Positions 8,874-16,944 are shown, numbered from the stretch's first letter. The stretch is 64,000 nucleotides of DNA from JBQTKD01 sp963703165 (GCA_963703165.1 OY969798.1:2418001-2482000), one strand, 5' to 3'. The notes: generated from the letters alone by a model not told the origin. Numbers and translations are program-made.

Positions 8874-9248
8874 CTACGCCTTCCAGCCCGGGTCGTCCAG
8901 CGTGAACTTCCAGGTGCCGTCGGCCTGCTCGCGGACCACGATCTTCGAGTCGCCCGCCATCGCGACGGCGCTGCCGTCCTCGGCGGTCCCGGTCACGGTC
9001 CATGACGAGTAGACGAGCGCGAGGTCGCGGGCCCGCAGGATCTTCTCCGTCTTCAGATTCATCGTGGGGTCCATGGCGAAGAACGGACCGAGGGCTTCGC
9101 CGATCGCCGCCGGTCCGTGGATCACGTCGCCGGTCGGCAGCACGAACGCAGCACCTGCCTCGTAGAGCGAGAGGAGGGCCGCGCCGTCCTTGGCGTTGAA
9201 CGCCGCCTCGAAGGTGGGGTCGATGTCTTCGGGTGAGCGTGCCGTCAT
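8874..9248 (-). CDS. SnoaL/DUF4440-like NTF2-fold protein
   Basis: A 124-residue NTF2-like protein of the SgcJ/EcaC type: DIDPTFEAAFNAKDGAALLSLY at the N-terminus (helical mouth of the cone; quoted in part), FVLPTGDVIHGPAAIGEAL, then beta strands ending TWKFTLDDPGWK. Start ATG 9248 with GAGG a few bases upstream; a longer frame runs upstream but reads through the divergent gene. These folds act as small-molecule isomerases, cyclases or binding proteins; there is no decisive catalytic signature here. It is convergent with the PEP-enzyme pair and downstream of the zinc metallopeptidase gene on the same strand. Confidence 0.8.
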   Translation of the reverse strand: MTARSPEDIDPTFEAAFNAKDGAALLSLYEAGAAFVLPTGDVIHGPAAIGEALGPFFAMDPTMNLKTEKILRARDLALVYSSWTVTGTAEDGSAVAMAGDSKIVVREQADGTWKFTLDDPGWKA

Positions 9249-9327
9249 GTCGCACCTCGTCGCGTGGGGGATGCCCACAAGTATTCGCCCGAGCTGGAAT
9301 CGACCGCAACGCCAGAAAACGTGCAGA

Positions 9328-10080
9328 TCAGGCCGGCCTTCCGGCGAGATACCGCGGTCGGTCCAGGTCGCCGGCGGAGCCGTGCCGCTCCGGCCCGCTG
9401 CCACTCCGCGACGCCGGCACGTCGCACTTGGTGGGGTAGCCGGCCTCGTATCCGACAGCCAGCCAGTGCTGACGCTCGCTGGGTGTGCCGTGGTGATCGG
9501 GGTTGTCATACGCGTAGTCGCCCAGCGAGTGGAGTGCCTCGCCGGCACCGACGAGGTCGCCCGGCTCGAGCAGATCCCGATCGGCTGCGTCGCGCGCCCA
9601 CACTCCGGCCCAGCAGTCGGCCTGCAGCTCGGCGACCATGACGTTCGCCGAGTCCACGTTCTGCACCTGCTGCATGTGGTGGGCGTATTCGTGGGCCACG
9701 ACCACCGCGGCCGCGAGGTCCCCGAAGCGCTGGTAGATCTCGCGGTACACCCAGCTGACGGAGAGGTAGATCGTCGCGTCGCGCGGGCAGTAGAACGCCG
9801 GAGAGGTCGCACCGGCGTCATCGGCCGGATCCCCCGCCGCCACCCCGCACGCGCTGACCTCCGACGGCCCGTTCGTCGCGAGCACCAGTTCCGCCTCCCG
9901 GTAGGTGGAGGAGTGCGTTCGCGACCACTCGGCCCAGTAGGCGTTCACGTCCCCGGTCACCACCTGTTGGAAGGCCGCGAACGCCGTCGGGTCCAGTTCG
10001 TCGTCCGCCAGTGCCGTCCCGGCACCCGCGACGGTCAACCCCACCACCGCCGCAACCACGCCTACCCGCTTCATCCACAT
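9328..10080 (-). CDS. Secreted neutral zinc metallopeptidase (YpfJ-like family)
   Basis: A 250-residue protein with a signal peptide (VGVVAAVVGLTVAGAGTALA). The zinc site is HEYAHH (HExxH) in the middle of the protein, followed by VAELQADCWAGVWA, the third-ligand/Glu region typical of the putative neutral zinc metallopeptidase family. It is shorter than E. coli YpfJ and exported rather than membrane-bound. Four Cys could form disulfides (ACG, FYCPRD, ADCW, KCD). The C-terminal about 30 residues are low-complexity Gly/Ser/Arg. It lies 79 bp upstream of the SnoaL-like gene on the same strand. Substrate unknown. Confidence 0.87.
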   Translation of the reverse strand: MWMKRVGVVAAVVGLTVAGAGTALADDELDPTAFAAFQQVVTGDVNAYWAEWSRTHSSTYREAELVLATNGPSEVSACGVAAGDPADDAGATSPAFYCPRDATIYLSVSWVYREIYQRFGDLAAAVVVAHEYAHHMQQVQNVDSANVMVAELQADCWAGVWARDAADRDLLEPGDLVGAGEALHSLGDYAYDNPDHHGTPSERQHWLAVGYEAGYPTKCDVPASRSGSGPERHGSAGDLDRPRYLAGRPA

Positions 10081-10251
10081 CCCCGTCCCCGCCGGACGCG
10101 GTGCCCGACGCCGGGCGCGACGCTAGACCGACATTCCGCCGAGCCGGGGGCGGTTTCACAAATCGGAGACCGCGACCCGAACCTCGCCGGAGGTTGGTGG
10201 TGGATCGTCCGGGATCGGACGTGCTCGCCCTCTGATGAGACCCTCGGGTCC

Positions 10252-11133
10252 ATGACCCGCCGGCCCGCGTCGTCGATCGTCGCCGCTCTGGTGCTGGCGG
10301 CGTGCGGAACATCCGCGACCGACGCCACGCCCGACCGGTCGCCGCTTCCCACGGCCGTCTCAGCCGTGGCGTCCGCGACGGTGCGAGGAACGACGGACCC
10401 GACCACGCGACCCACGTCGACGCAGCCCGCGTCGGCGTGGGTCGTCGGCGCACGCACACTGCCGCTGCGCCCCGACGGATTCGGGCAGGTGGGGCCGACG
10501 CCGAAGGTTCTCCGCGTTCGCGGCCTGCGCACGATCGACGAGCTAGCGCCGCCCGCCGGAGGCCGGTGGGCCTCGTCGATCCGAACCGTCGACAAGGCCC
10601 TGCGCGCCCGCATGGGGACGACGTGGAAGCGCGGCTGCCCGGTGGCGTTGGACGACCTCCGCTACCTGACGGTGGCCTTCCGTGGCTTCGACGGCGCAGC
10701 CCACACCGGGGAACTGATCGTGCACCGACGGGCGGCACGCGACGTGGTCGGCGTGTTCCGCACGCTGTTCCGCGCGGACTTCCCGATCGAATCGATGCGC
10801 CTCGTCACCCCCGCCGACCTGACGGCACGGCCTACCGGCGACGGCAACACCACAGCCGCCTTCGTCTGCCGCCAGGCCCGCAAGCAGACCCAATGGTCCG
10901 CGCACGCCTACGGCCTGGCCCTCGACCTCAACCCATTCCAGAACCCCTACCGGCGGGGCGATCTCGTGCTGCCGGAACTCGCGAGCTCCTACCTCGACCG
11001 CGGGTGGCGCCGTCCCGGCATGTTGCTGCCCGACGGCGTCGCGGTCCGGGCGTTCGCGGCGATCGGCTGGAGTTGGGGCGGACACTGGAAACGCACCAAG
11101 GACACGATGCACTTCTCGCAAGGTGGCCGTTGA
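10252..11133 (+). CDS. Lipoprotein with M15-type D-Ala-D-Ala peptidase domain
   Basis: A 293-residue protein. ATG 10252 gives a short Arg-rich start and lipobox LAAC (Cys at about residue 20), so it should be a membrane-anchored lipoprotein; the longer open frame upstream is shadow. After a Thr/Ser/Pro-rich linker, the C-terminal half shows the M15C zinc-peptidase pattern: QWSAHAYGLALDLNPFQNPY (His and Asp zinc ligands), WSWGGHW and DTMHFS (third His). The family cleaves D-Ala-containing peptides in peptidoglycan stems or cross-bridges, which fits a high-GC Gram-positive wall. It is convergent with the MFS gene at 11149. Confidence 0.86.
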   Translation: MTRRPASSIVAALVLAACGTSATDATPDRSPLPTAVSAVASATVRGTTDPTTRPTSTQPASAWVVGARTLPLRPDGFGQVGPTPKVLRVRGLRTIDELAPPAGGRWASSIRTVDKALRARMGTTWKRGCPVALDDLRYLTVAFRGFDGAAHTGELIVHRRAARDVVGVFRTLFRADFPIESMRLVTPADLTARPTGDGNTTAAFVCRQARKQTQWSAHAYGLALDLNPFQNPYRRGDLVLPELASSYLDRGWRRPGMLLPDGVAVRAFAAIGWSWGGHWKRTKDTMHFSQGGR

Positions 11134-11148
11134 CGGACGTCTTGCGGC

Positions 11149-12399
11149 TCAGCGGTCACCGACGGCGACCGGGCTCGGCACGATCTCGGCGACGCAGGGC
11201 TGGTCGGGCCGGATGCGTCGGCTCAACGCCACCGCGTAGCCCTCGGTGAACACGGCGAGGGCGATTCGCATCCCCAGCAGAGAGGGGATCCCCCACAGCG
11301 ACCACACCAGCCCGGCCACGACCGGCCCCGACATCTCCCCGAGGTCCTCGGCCGCGGACATCTGGGAGAGCGCCGCGGCGCGGCGGCGAGGGTCCTCCGA
11401 CGCGACCTCGGCCATCACCGCCCCCCAGGCCGGACGGAAAGCGGCCTTGCCGAGGTCGTCCGCGACCTTGCCGGAGATCAGGCCGGCGTAGGTGGGCGAG
11501 GCCAGCCAGATAACCGAGGAGACGACATTGCCCAACGTGCGCATCCCGAGCACCCAGCGCGCACCACCACGGTCGGCCAGCCACCCCCAGAACGGTCCGG
11601 ACAGGCTGACGACCGCGGTGACCAGGTAGATCCCGCCGGCCGCCGCGGCGGGCAGACCGGCGTACTCCACCGCCAGCACCGGAAGCAGGTTGGTCATCAG
11701 GTTCGCGGTGCCCGCCACGAGGAAACCGAGCAGCGCGAAGGGGCGCACGCGGCGCCACACCGGCCCGGACGGCAGCTCGGGAACAGCTGACGGCGGCGCG
11801 GTGAGGCCGGCAAGTTCCGGCCCGTCGAGCCGCCACAGAACCAGGGCCAACGGCAACAGGGAGAGCAGAGCCGCGACGAGGAAGGCACCGTCGTAGCCGG
11901 CCAGCACGGTGATCAGGACTCCGCCGGCGAACCGGCCGGCGGACCCCGCCACGGTCTTCGCGGTCTGGTACCAGGCGAAGCGTCGGGCCACCGTCTCCTT
12001 CCCGCCGAGCCCTGCCAGGACCGAGGCAGCAGCCGGATCGCGCAGCGCGTTCGCGACGCCGTGCAGCCCGCGCACGGCGAACAGCTGCCACGGTGCCATC
12101 GCGGTGAGCAGCAGCAGGAGCGCGACGGAGCGCAGGGCAACGGCACACACGTAGGCGCGACGCACGCCGACCCGGTCCACGACGACACCCAGCAGCGGCT
12201 TGAGGACCACCGACACCGCGAGGTTGGTCGACAACAGCAGGCCGATGGCCGAGAAGGACATGCCCAGGTGGTGCGCGTACAACGGCAGGGCGAAGCCGAC
12301 GATCCCGAAGGACAGCCGCGACGCGAAACCCTCGATGACAACCGTGCCCAGCGGGGAGGTCAGGTGGCCCGTCCGGCTCGACACGGATCGCGGGCTCAC
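11149..12399 (-). CDS. MFS transporter, probable exporter of the ATP-grasp cluster product
   Basis: A 416-residue major facilitator with about 12 hydrophobic segments. The loop signature between TM2 and TM3 is GVVVDRVGVRRAY, with a related ADRGGARWVLG in the second half. Start GTG 12399 lies inside GTGA, overlapping the stop of the upstream ATP-grasp gene, so translation is coupled; the longer frame upstream is shadow of that gene. As the last gene of a six-gene minus-strand unit whose other members look biosynthetic, it most likely exports the product or gives self-resistance. Transport direction and substrate are inference. Confidence 0.88.
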   Translation of the reverse strand: MSPRSVSSRTGHLTSPLGTVVIEGFASRLSFGIVGFALPLYAHHLGMSFSAIGLLLSTNLAVSVVLKPLLGVVVDRVGVRRAYVCAVALRSVALLLLLTAMAPWQLFAVRGLHGVANALRDPAAASVLAGLGGKETVARRFAWYQTAKTVAGSAGRFAGGVLITVLAGYDGAFLVAALLSLLPLALVLWRLDGPELAGLTAPPSAVPELPSGPVWRRVRPFALLGFLVAGTANLMTNLLPVLAVEYAGLPAAAAGGIYLVTAVVSLSGPFWGWLADRGGARWVLGMRTLGNVVSSVIWLASPTYAGLISGKVADDLGKAAFRPAWGAVMAEVASEDPRRRAAALSQMSAAEDLGEMSGPVVAGLVWSLWGIPSLLGMRIALAVFTEGYAVALSRRIRPDQPCVAEIVPSPVAVGDR

Positions 12400-13220
12400 G
12401 AGGTCGCGACCGCGACGTCGTTCGCCCGGCCGGCCGGGACGGCAGCGTGGATGACGTCGGCGACCTGCTCGCCCACGTCGCCGCAGCCCTTGTAGCCGGG
12501 GAAGTAGTTCACGTCGACGACCACGGGCCCGTCCGGGCTCTCGATCACGTCGACGCCGAACAGGTCCAGCCCGAAGGCCGCGCGCACGCGTTGGGCGAGG
12601 TCGTGCACGGTCGAGGTCACCCGGACCGGCTCCCCGGGCCTGGTGAAGGAGTCCGCACTGAACGGCTTGCGGACGGCCCACACATGGTCGCCGGCGACGT
12701 AGACCTTGAGGTCCTCACCCGGACCGGGCACGTACCGCTGCACCACGACCGGAGTCTGCGGAACCGGCAACGCCGCCAACTGCTCCGGCGTGCGGATCAG
12801 CTGAACGTTCGCTCCCCGGTGGCCGCGATGTGGCTTCACGATCAACGGACCGGCGGCCAGCAGGTCGGTCGCCAGGGTGAGGTCGCCCGTGATCCAGGTT
12901 GCGGGCGTCGCCACCCCGGCGGAGCGCAGCCGCTGTGCGGCCGTGATCTTGTCCTGGGCGCGCAGGCACGACGGGTAGGGGTTGCAGATCGGCAGCCCCT
13001 GGTCGTGCAGCAGTCCGGCGAGGCTCAGGGCCAACTCGGTGTGCGACTTCAGTACGTAGAGGTCCGCCTCGGGCCGGAACTCGTCGGCCCGCCGGAGCAC
13101 GTCCTCCGGGATCCACCCGGTGACGCAATGTCCGCGCGCGACCAGTGCCGCCCTCGCCGACTGGACGACCGGGCTGGGCACGTCGGGAACGCGCCGGGTC
13201 AGCAGGAAAGCGATCCTCAC
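12396..13220 (-). CDS. ATP-grasp enzyme, ITPK1/RimK-like, paralog 4 of the cluster
   Basis: A 274-residue ATP-grasp protein starting at GTG 13220 (VRIAFLLTRR), overlapping the upstream stop as GTGA. Features in order: Rossmann-like N-lobe; ICNPYPSCLRAQDKI; lid/ATP-binding segment with Lys (GPLIVKPHRGHRGANVQL); adenine-hinge VVVQRYVPG; LKVYVAG; and the C-terminal metal site LFGVDVI...VVVDVNYFPGYKG, where Asp and Asn are both present. The KVYVxG and DVNYFPGYxG blocks resemble inositol-trisphosphate 5/6-kinase (ITPK1: KVFVVG, DINAFPGYEG) more than RimK (EVNxSPGLEG). The reaction may be phosphorylation of a polyol or carboxylate-amine ligation; the sequence cannot decide. Confidence 0.82.
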   Translation of the reverse strand: MRIAFLLTRRVPDVPSPVVQSARAALVARGHCVTGWIPEDVLRRADEFRPEADLYVLKSHTELALSLAGLLHDQGLPICNPYPSCLRAQDKITAAQRLRSAGVATPATWITGDLTLATDLLAAGPLIVKPHRGHRGANVQLIRTPEQLAALPVPQTPVVVQRYVPGPGEDLKVYVAGDHVWAVRKPFSADSFTRPGEPVRVTSTVHDLAQRVRAAFGLDLFGVDVIESPDGPVVVDVNYFPGYKGCGDVGEQVADVIHAAVPAGRANDVAVATS

Positions 13221-14446
13221 GACGCCCGGGCCAGCGTCGAACCCGAACTCCAGGACCACACCGGGTTCTGCAGCGACAGCAGCAGATTGCCGTCCTCGCC
13301 GCCGCCCGCCAGCGCACCCCACTGGTGCTGGATCCGGCCCGCCAGTTGATCCCCGGCCGGCAGCTGACACACCGTCTGAAGCAGCGCGGCGACCCGCGCC
13401 AAGGCAGCCGACGGAACGGCACCCGGCACCGGCCGAGCCAGGGGCGGGTGCTCGGGGCACCCGAAGCACAGCGCCGCCGCGGCGGCGGTGGCCAGCGCGG
13501 GAGCCGGCACGCCCGATCTCTCGAGCACGCTTGCGGCGCCGACGAGGCGGTCGGTGGGGGCGAGCTTGCGGCGGGTGTCGCGGCCGATCCGGGCCACGGT
13601 GTCGGCCAACGCGGCGTTGCCGAACCGCGCCATGATCTCGTCCACGTCGGTCTCGCTACCCGCGAACGTCGGACCGTAGGCAGCACCGAGCGCGGCCTGT
13701 CCCTCGCAGATCGCTGCGCGGGTGCCGGCAGAGACTTCGGGGTCCCGCACGGCGGCATGCAGGTAGCTGTAGCCCTTCAGATGCCCGAGGTAGGCGGCGG
13801 TGGCGTGGCCCGCGCTGTAGCGGTAGAGCTTGCGCCGGTAGGCGGCCACAAAGTCCTGGTCGACGACCATGCCGCGGATCTGCGGCAGCGGATCACGCAA
13901 TGCCGAGGCATCGACGACGAACTCCTCGTTCGGTTCACCCACCAACAGCAGCGGCGAGCCCAGCTCCGTCCCGACGACCCGGCGCGACACCACCCGAGCG
14001 ACCACCGCGCCGCTGAATCCGTGCCGATCTGCCTTGGTCGGACCCAGGACGGTGGCGACGCCGGCGCGCAGTCGCGCCCCCGCGTCCTCCGCGTTCTCGC
14101 ACGCGATGACGTTGATCGGTCGGCCTGCCTTCGCAAGCCCCCGTGCCAGGACGGGGGTGATCGCGGGCAGCGCGTCGATCCCGACCGCGACGCACACGAC
14201 GTCGGCCTTGGCGATGATCGGGGCGGCTGCCGCGAGGTCGAGGATGTCGATCGCCCAGCGGCAAGGGATCTGCTCCTCCGACGTGTTCCGTCCGTCGGCC
14301 GAGCGGACCACGTAATGCCCGGCTGCCCGCAGCCGGCTCACCGTCGGCTCGCGGCCGATGAAGGACACCTCGAACCCGGAGCGGTGCAGTACCTGCCCCG
14401 CGAACCCACAGCCGATCCGCCCGGGACCGATGACGACGGCCCTCAT
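13217..14446 (-). CDS. Mannitol-1-phosphate 5-dehydrogenase-like oxidoreductase
   Basis: A 409-residue protein. N-terminal Rossmann fold with VIGPGRIGCGFAGQVL (dinucleotide-binding Gly motif); then IACENAEDAG, matching the CENA..N block of mannitol dehydrogenases; then the C-terminal domain with YRRKLYRYSAGHATAAYLGH. In MtlD this last block is KLxxxNxGHA: here Lys and His are kept but the Asn is Ser. Start ATG 14446 overlaps the upstream stop (ATGA), and its own stop overlaps the next start. The likely reaction is NAD-dependent oxidation/reduction of a polyol phosphate or related compound, supplying or modifying the substrate of the flanking ATP-grasp enzymes. Substrate unknown. Confidence 0.8.
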   Translation of the reverse strand: MRAVVIGPGRIGCGFAGQVLHRSGFEVSFIGREPTVSRLRAAGHYVVRSADGRNTSEEQIPCRWAIDILDLAAAAPIIAKADVVCVAVGIDALPAITPVLARGLAKAGRPINVIACENAEDAGARLRAGVATVLGPTKADRHGFSGAVVARVVSRRVVGTELGSPLLLVGEPNEEFVVDASALRDPLPQIRGMVVDQDFVAAYRRKLYRYSAGHATAAYLGHLKGYSYLHAAVRDPEVSAGTRAAICEGQAALGAAYGPTFAGSETDVDEIMARFGNAALADTVARIGRDTRRKLAPTDRLVGAASVLERSGVPAPALATAAAAALCFGCPEHPPLARPVPGAVPSAALARVAALLQTVCQLPAGDQLAGRIQHQWGALAGGGEDGNLLLSLQNPVWSWSSGSTLARAS

Positions 14447-15090
14447 CGGGCGACCTCGATCGCTGGACGCTCCATCGCGGCCGCCGCGCTCGCCCAGATG
14501 TGGTCGGCCACGCGCAGTGCCGCCTGTGGCACGCCCTTGAATCCGGGGAACGGCTTGACTTCGAGCACCCAGGGATGGCCGTCGCTGATCGCCACGTCGA
14601 TCCCGTACAGGTCGGCCCCGATGACCTGACCGACCGTCAGGGCGATCCGGCGCAGCTCGGGGGTGACCGTGAACGGCGTGCCCTGCTTCTGCTTGTCGGT
14701 GAGCGCCGGCCGCTCCCGCTGTACGCCGAACAACCGCCCGCCGATGCAGTAGAGCTTGTGGTCCGGGCCCCCCTCGAGCCAGGACCGCGCAACGGGAACG
14801 CCCGCACGGAGCAGAAGCGCAGTGACCTCTTCGGTGTTCCGGCACAGGCGGGACACGGGGTAGGGGTTCATGAGCGCCGCACCGAGCGCGTCGAGGGCGG
14901 CCGCGTAGCGCAGCGTCGCGGCATTCACCGTCCGGTGGACGTAGAGATCGTGCCCGCGCCTGACGACGTCCGCGGGGTCGGAGTCCAGGCGGAGCAACTC
15001 GACCTGCGCGCCCCACTCCTCGAGGAGCTCGACGACCACGGCGGTGAGCCCGGTGGCGGTGGGCGGACGGGACAGGAAGGCGATCCTCAT
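14443..15090 (-). CDS. Lid-less ATP-grasp paralog, probable pseudoenzyme
   Basis: A 215-residue paralog of the three ATP-grasp genes around it, about 60 residues shorter. The N-lobe (MRIAFLSRPP, MNPYPVSRLCRN) and the C-lobe (HKLYCIGGRLFGVQR, YGIDVAI, FPGFKGVPQAAL) align well with the paralogs. Between AGVPVARSW and HKLYCIG, however, the whole lid segment with the PLIVKP lysine and the VVVQRYxP hinge is missing. The DK after NPYP is also lost, and the metal-ligand Asn is Lys (LEVKPFPG). Frame and start/stop coupling are intact on both sides (ATGA overlaps), so it is not a simple pseudogene. It may be a structural partner of one of the active paralogs. Confidence 0.8.
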   Translation of the reverse strand: MRIAFLSRPPTATGLTAVVVELLEEWGAQVELLRLDSDPADVVRRGHDLYVHRTVNAATLRYAAALDALGAALMNPYPVSRLCRNTEEVTALLLRAGVPVARSWLEGGPDHKLYCIGGRLFGVQRERPALTDKQKQGTPFTVTPELRRIALTVGQVIGADLYGIDVAISDGHPWVLEVKPFPGFKGVPQAALRVADHIWASAAAAMERPAIEVAR

Positions 15091-15953
15091 GACGCGACCC
15101 CTTCGAAGCTCCGGACCACGCGCACGCCGGCGACGCCCAACACGTGGTCCGCAAGCGCGTCGTCGGCGCCGGGCACCCCGGTGAAGTTCGGGAAGTCGTT
15201 GACCTCGATCACCACCGGACCGTCTTCCGTCAGCAGGCAGTCGACCCCGAACACCGAGAGTCCGAAGATCACGCCGCAGCGGTGCGCGAGGCCGGCCAAC
15301 GCGGGAGTCAGCGGGATCGGTTCAGCCGCGAAGTCCGGCCCGGGGGTGAACGGCGAAGGCTTGCGGACCGCCGTAAGCGTTCCGCCGATGGCGTAGACCT
15401 TCGTGTCGGCGCCGTCGCCGGGCAGGTAGGACTGCGCCAGTGCGGGGTCCTCCGACCAGGAGGTCCGACGCAAGGTCGCGCGGTCCTCGACGACGAGCAG
15501 CCCCTGCGAGTTGTCGCCGAACACCGGCTTGAGGATCAGCGGGAAGGCGCCAGTCGGGAGGTCGTCCGCGAGCTGGGCGACGGGTCCGATCCAGGTGTGG
15601 GGAGTCGGCACACCGGCGGCCAGCAGCGCCCGGGCCATGTTCGCCTTGTCCCGCACCGAGCGCACCGCGGCGGCGCCGTCGACCACGGGCCGTCCACCCG
15701 CCGCGGCGACGTCGAGGAACGCGAGAAGTTCTTCGCTTCGACCACGGGCGACGACGACGTCCGACCAGTCGAGATCCTGGTGCAGGGAGCCGACGTGATC
15801 ATCGGACGATCCGTCCAGAAGCCGGTAGCGCACCGGTATGCCGCGACCCTCCAGGGCGTGGACCAAGCCGGACGGCTGCAACTGGGCCGCGTAGCGGGGC
15901 TCGACGACCACCAGAACGTGAGGAGTCGTCACATTACGGCTCGAGTTGGTCAT
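15087..15953 (-). CDS. ATP-grasp enzyme, ITPK1/RimK-like, paralog 2
   Basis: A 288-residue protein from ATG 15953; TTG 15968 in the same frame is an alternative. Motifs in order: N-lobe HVLVVVEPRY; RSVRDKANMARALLAAGVPT; the lid lysine in FPLILKPVFGDNSQGLLVV; SYLPGDGADTKVYAIGG; and the metal site FGVDCLL...VVIEVNDFPNFTG with Glu and Asn both kept. The PFPG block is altered to FPNF. The product may differ from paralog 4 by substrate. The stop overlaps the next start (ATGA), so it is coupled to the lid-less paralog. About 95 bp separate it from paralog 1 upstream, the only real gap inside the cluster, which could hold an internal promoter. Confidence 0.8.
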   Translation of the reverse strand: MTNSSRNVTTPHVLVVVEPRYAAQLQPSGLVHALEGRGIPVRYRLLDGSSDDHVGSLHQDLDWSDVVVARGRSEELLAFLDVAAAGGRPVVDGAAAVRSVRDKANMARALLAAGVPTPHTWIGPVAQLADDLPTGAFPLILKPVFGDNSQGLLVVEDRATLRRTSWSEDPALAQSYLPGDGADTKVYAIGGTLTAVRKPSPFTPGPDFAAEPIPLTPALAGLAHRCGVIFGLSVFGVDCLLTEDGPVVIEVNDFPNFTGVPGADDALADHVLGVAGVRVVRSFEGVAS

Positions 15954-16048
15954 ACGCCGTCCGTTCAACCAGCGGCTACCCCCGTGCCTTGGAACGTTCA
16001 GATTCTAAGTGCCCCGAATTGCCGGTTTAACCTCGGCCTAACCCGGGC

Positions 16049-16864
16049 CTAACTCCGGCCTAGCGTTGCCGCCGGTAGGGCGAGCGCGGCGACGTGCTCA
16101 GCGAGGCGCTCCCCGGCTTCGGGAACCCCCTTGAATCCGGGGAAGGCGGACAGGTCGACCACCGCGGGCCGCCCGTCGCTGACGACGACATCGAGTCCGA
16201 ACACGTCGATGCCGAGCGCCTGGCCCGCCGCCAGCACGATGTCCCGCAGCTCGCCGGGGAGCTCGAAGGGACGTCCGACCTTTTCCTCGGGAGTCGTCGC
16301 CGGCCAGCTCCGCAGCACGCCGAAGACCTCGTCGCCGATGCAGTAGAGCTTGCGATCGAGGCCGTCGGGGGGGAGGTAGCGCTGGACGACCACCGGACCG
16401 TCGTCGTCGGACAGGGCGTAGAGCTCGGCGCGGTTCCGGACTACCACGACGCCGCGGCCCTTCGACCCGGTGTTCGGCTTGACGATCAGCGGGCCGTTCT
16501 CGAGGTGCTCGGCCAACGTGGCTCGACGGGCGGTGGCCCAGGTCTGCGGCACGGGCACACCGGCGGCTTGGAGCACCCGGGTGGTGGCGATCTTGTCCCG
16601 ACACAGCGCCGAGACCGGGTACGGATTGACGATGCGCGCGCCTTGAGCATGCAGGGCAGCACCGTAGGTCAGCCCCATCTCCGAACGACACTTCAGGACA
16701 TAGAGGTCGTGCCGGGGCTCGAGTGCGCGAAGGTCGACGCAGGCGTCGTCCGGGTAGATCGCGGAGGCAACGTGACCGCGGCGGCGCAGCCCCTCCAGCA
16801 TGTCGGCGAAGATCGGGCTCGCGCCCCCACCCGAGTGCCGGGCGAGCAGCACCGCGATTCGCAT
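16049..16864 (-). CDS. ATP-grasp enzyme, ITPK1/RimK-like, paralog 1 (first gene of cluster)
   Basis: A 271-residue protein. Two adjacent ATGs (16867 and 16864) follow GGGGGA; 16864 gives MRIAVLLARH, matching the paralogs' MRIAF start. Motifs: IVNPYPVSALCRDKI; lid GPLIVKPNTGSKGRGVVVV; hinge PVVVQRYLPP; DRKLYCIGDEVFGVLR; and the metal site VFGLDVV...AVVDLSAFPGFKG, where the usual Asn ligand is Ser. The lid and lysine are complete, so ATP binding is likely. The gene begins only about 33 bp after the hairpin that follows tRNA-Leu, leaving little room for a separate promoter. Its sequence is closest, by eye, to the lid-less paralog in the C-lobe (both FPGFKGVPxA). Confidence 0.8.
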   Translation of the reverse strand: MRIAVLLARHSGGGASPIFADMLEGLRRRGHVASAIYPDDACVDLRALEPRHDLYVLKCRSEMGLTYGAALHAQGARIVNPYPVSALCRDKIATTRVLQAAGVPVPQTWATARRATLAEHLENGPLIVKPNTGSKGRGVVVVRNRAELYALSDDDGPVVVQRYLPPDGLDRKLYCIGDEVFGVLRSWPATTPEEKVGRPFELPGELRDIVLAAGQALGIDVFGLDVVVSDGRPAVVDLSAFPGFKGVPEAGERLAEHVAALALPAATLGRS

Positions 16865-16896
16865 CATTCCCCCAGCCGTGAGACCGGCCATTGTTG

Positions 16897-16940
16897 CTCG
16901 AAAGCCCCTGACCCAAAAGTGCAGGTCAGGGGCTTTCGAG
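16897..16940 (-). terminator. Perfect hairpin downstream of tRNA-Leu
   Basis: A 17-bp perfect inverted repeat (ctcgaaagcccctgacc / ggtcaggggctttcgag) with a 10-nt loop, 5 bp after the tRNA-Leu 3' end on the minus strand. No T-run follows. It probably ends the tRNA transcript; partial read-through would enter the ATP-grasp cluster. Confidence 0.7.
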
Positions 16941-16944
16941 AGGG

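Noticed and set aside
12400..12681. N-terminal extension of the MFS gene
   Set aside because: This part is antiphase to the ATP-grasp gene and is Arg/Gly-rich; the GTGA-coupled start at 12399 fits transporter length.
14447..15154. Fusion of an extra N-terminal domain to the mannitol-dehydrogenase-like protein
   Set aside because: The open frame upstream of ATG 14446 is shadow of the lid-less ATP-grasp gene.
16021..16068. Repeated GGCCTAAC-like units between ATP-grasp genes 1 and 2
   Set aside because: The units are short, imperfect and partly inside the coding end of gene 1; not convincing as a regulatory array.
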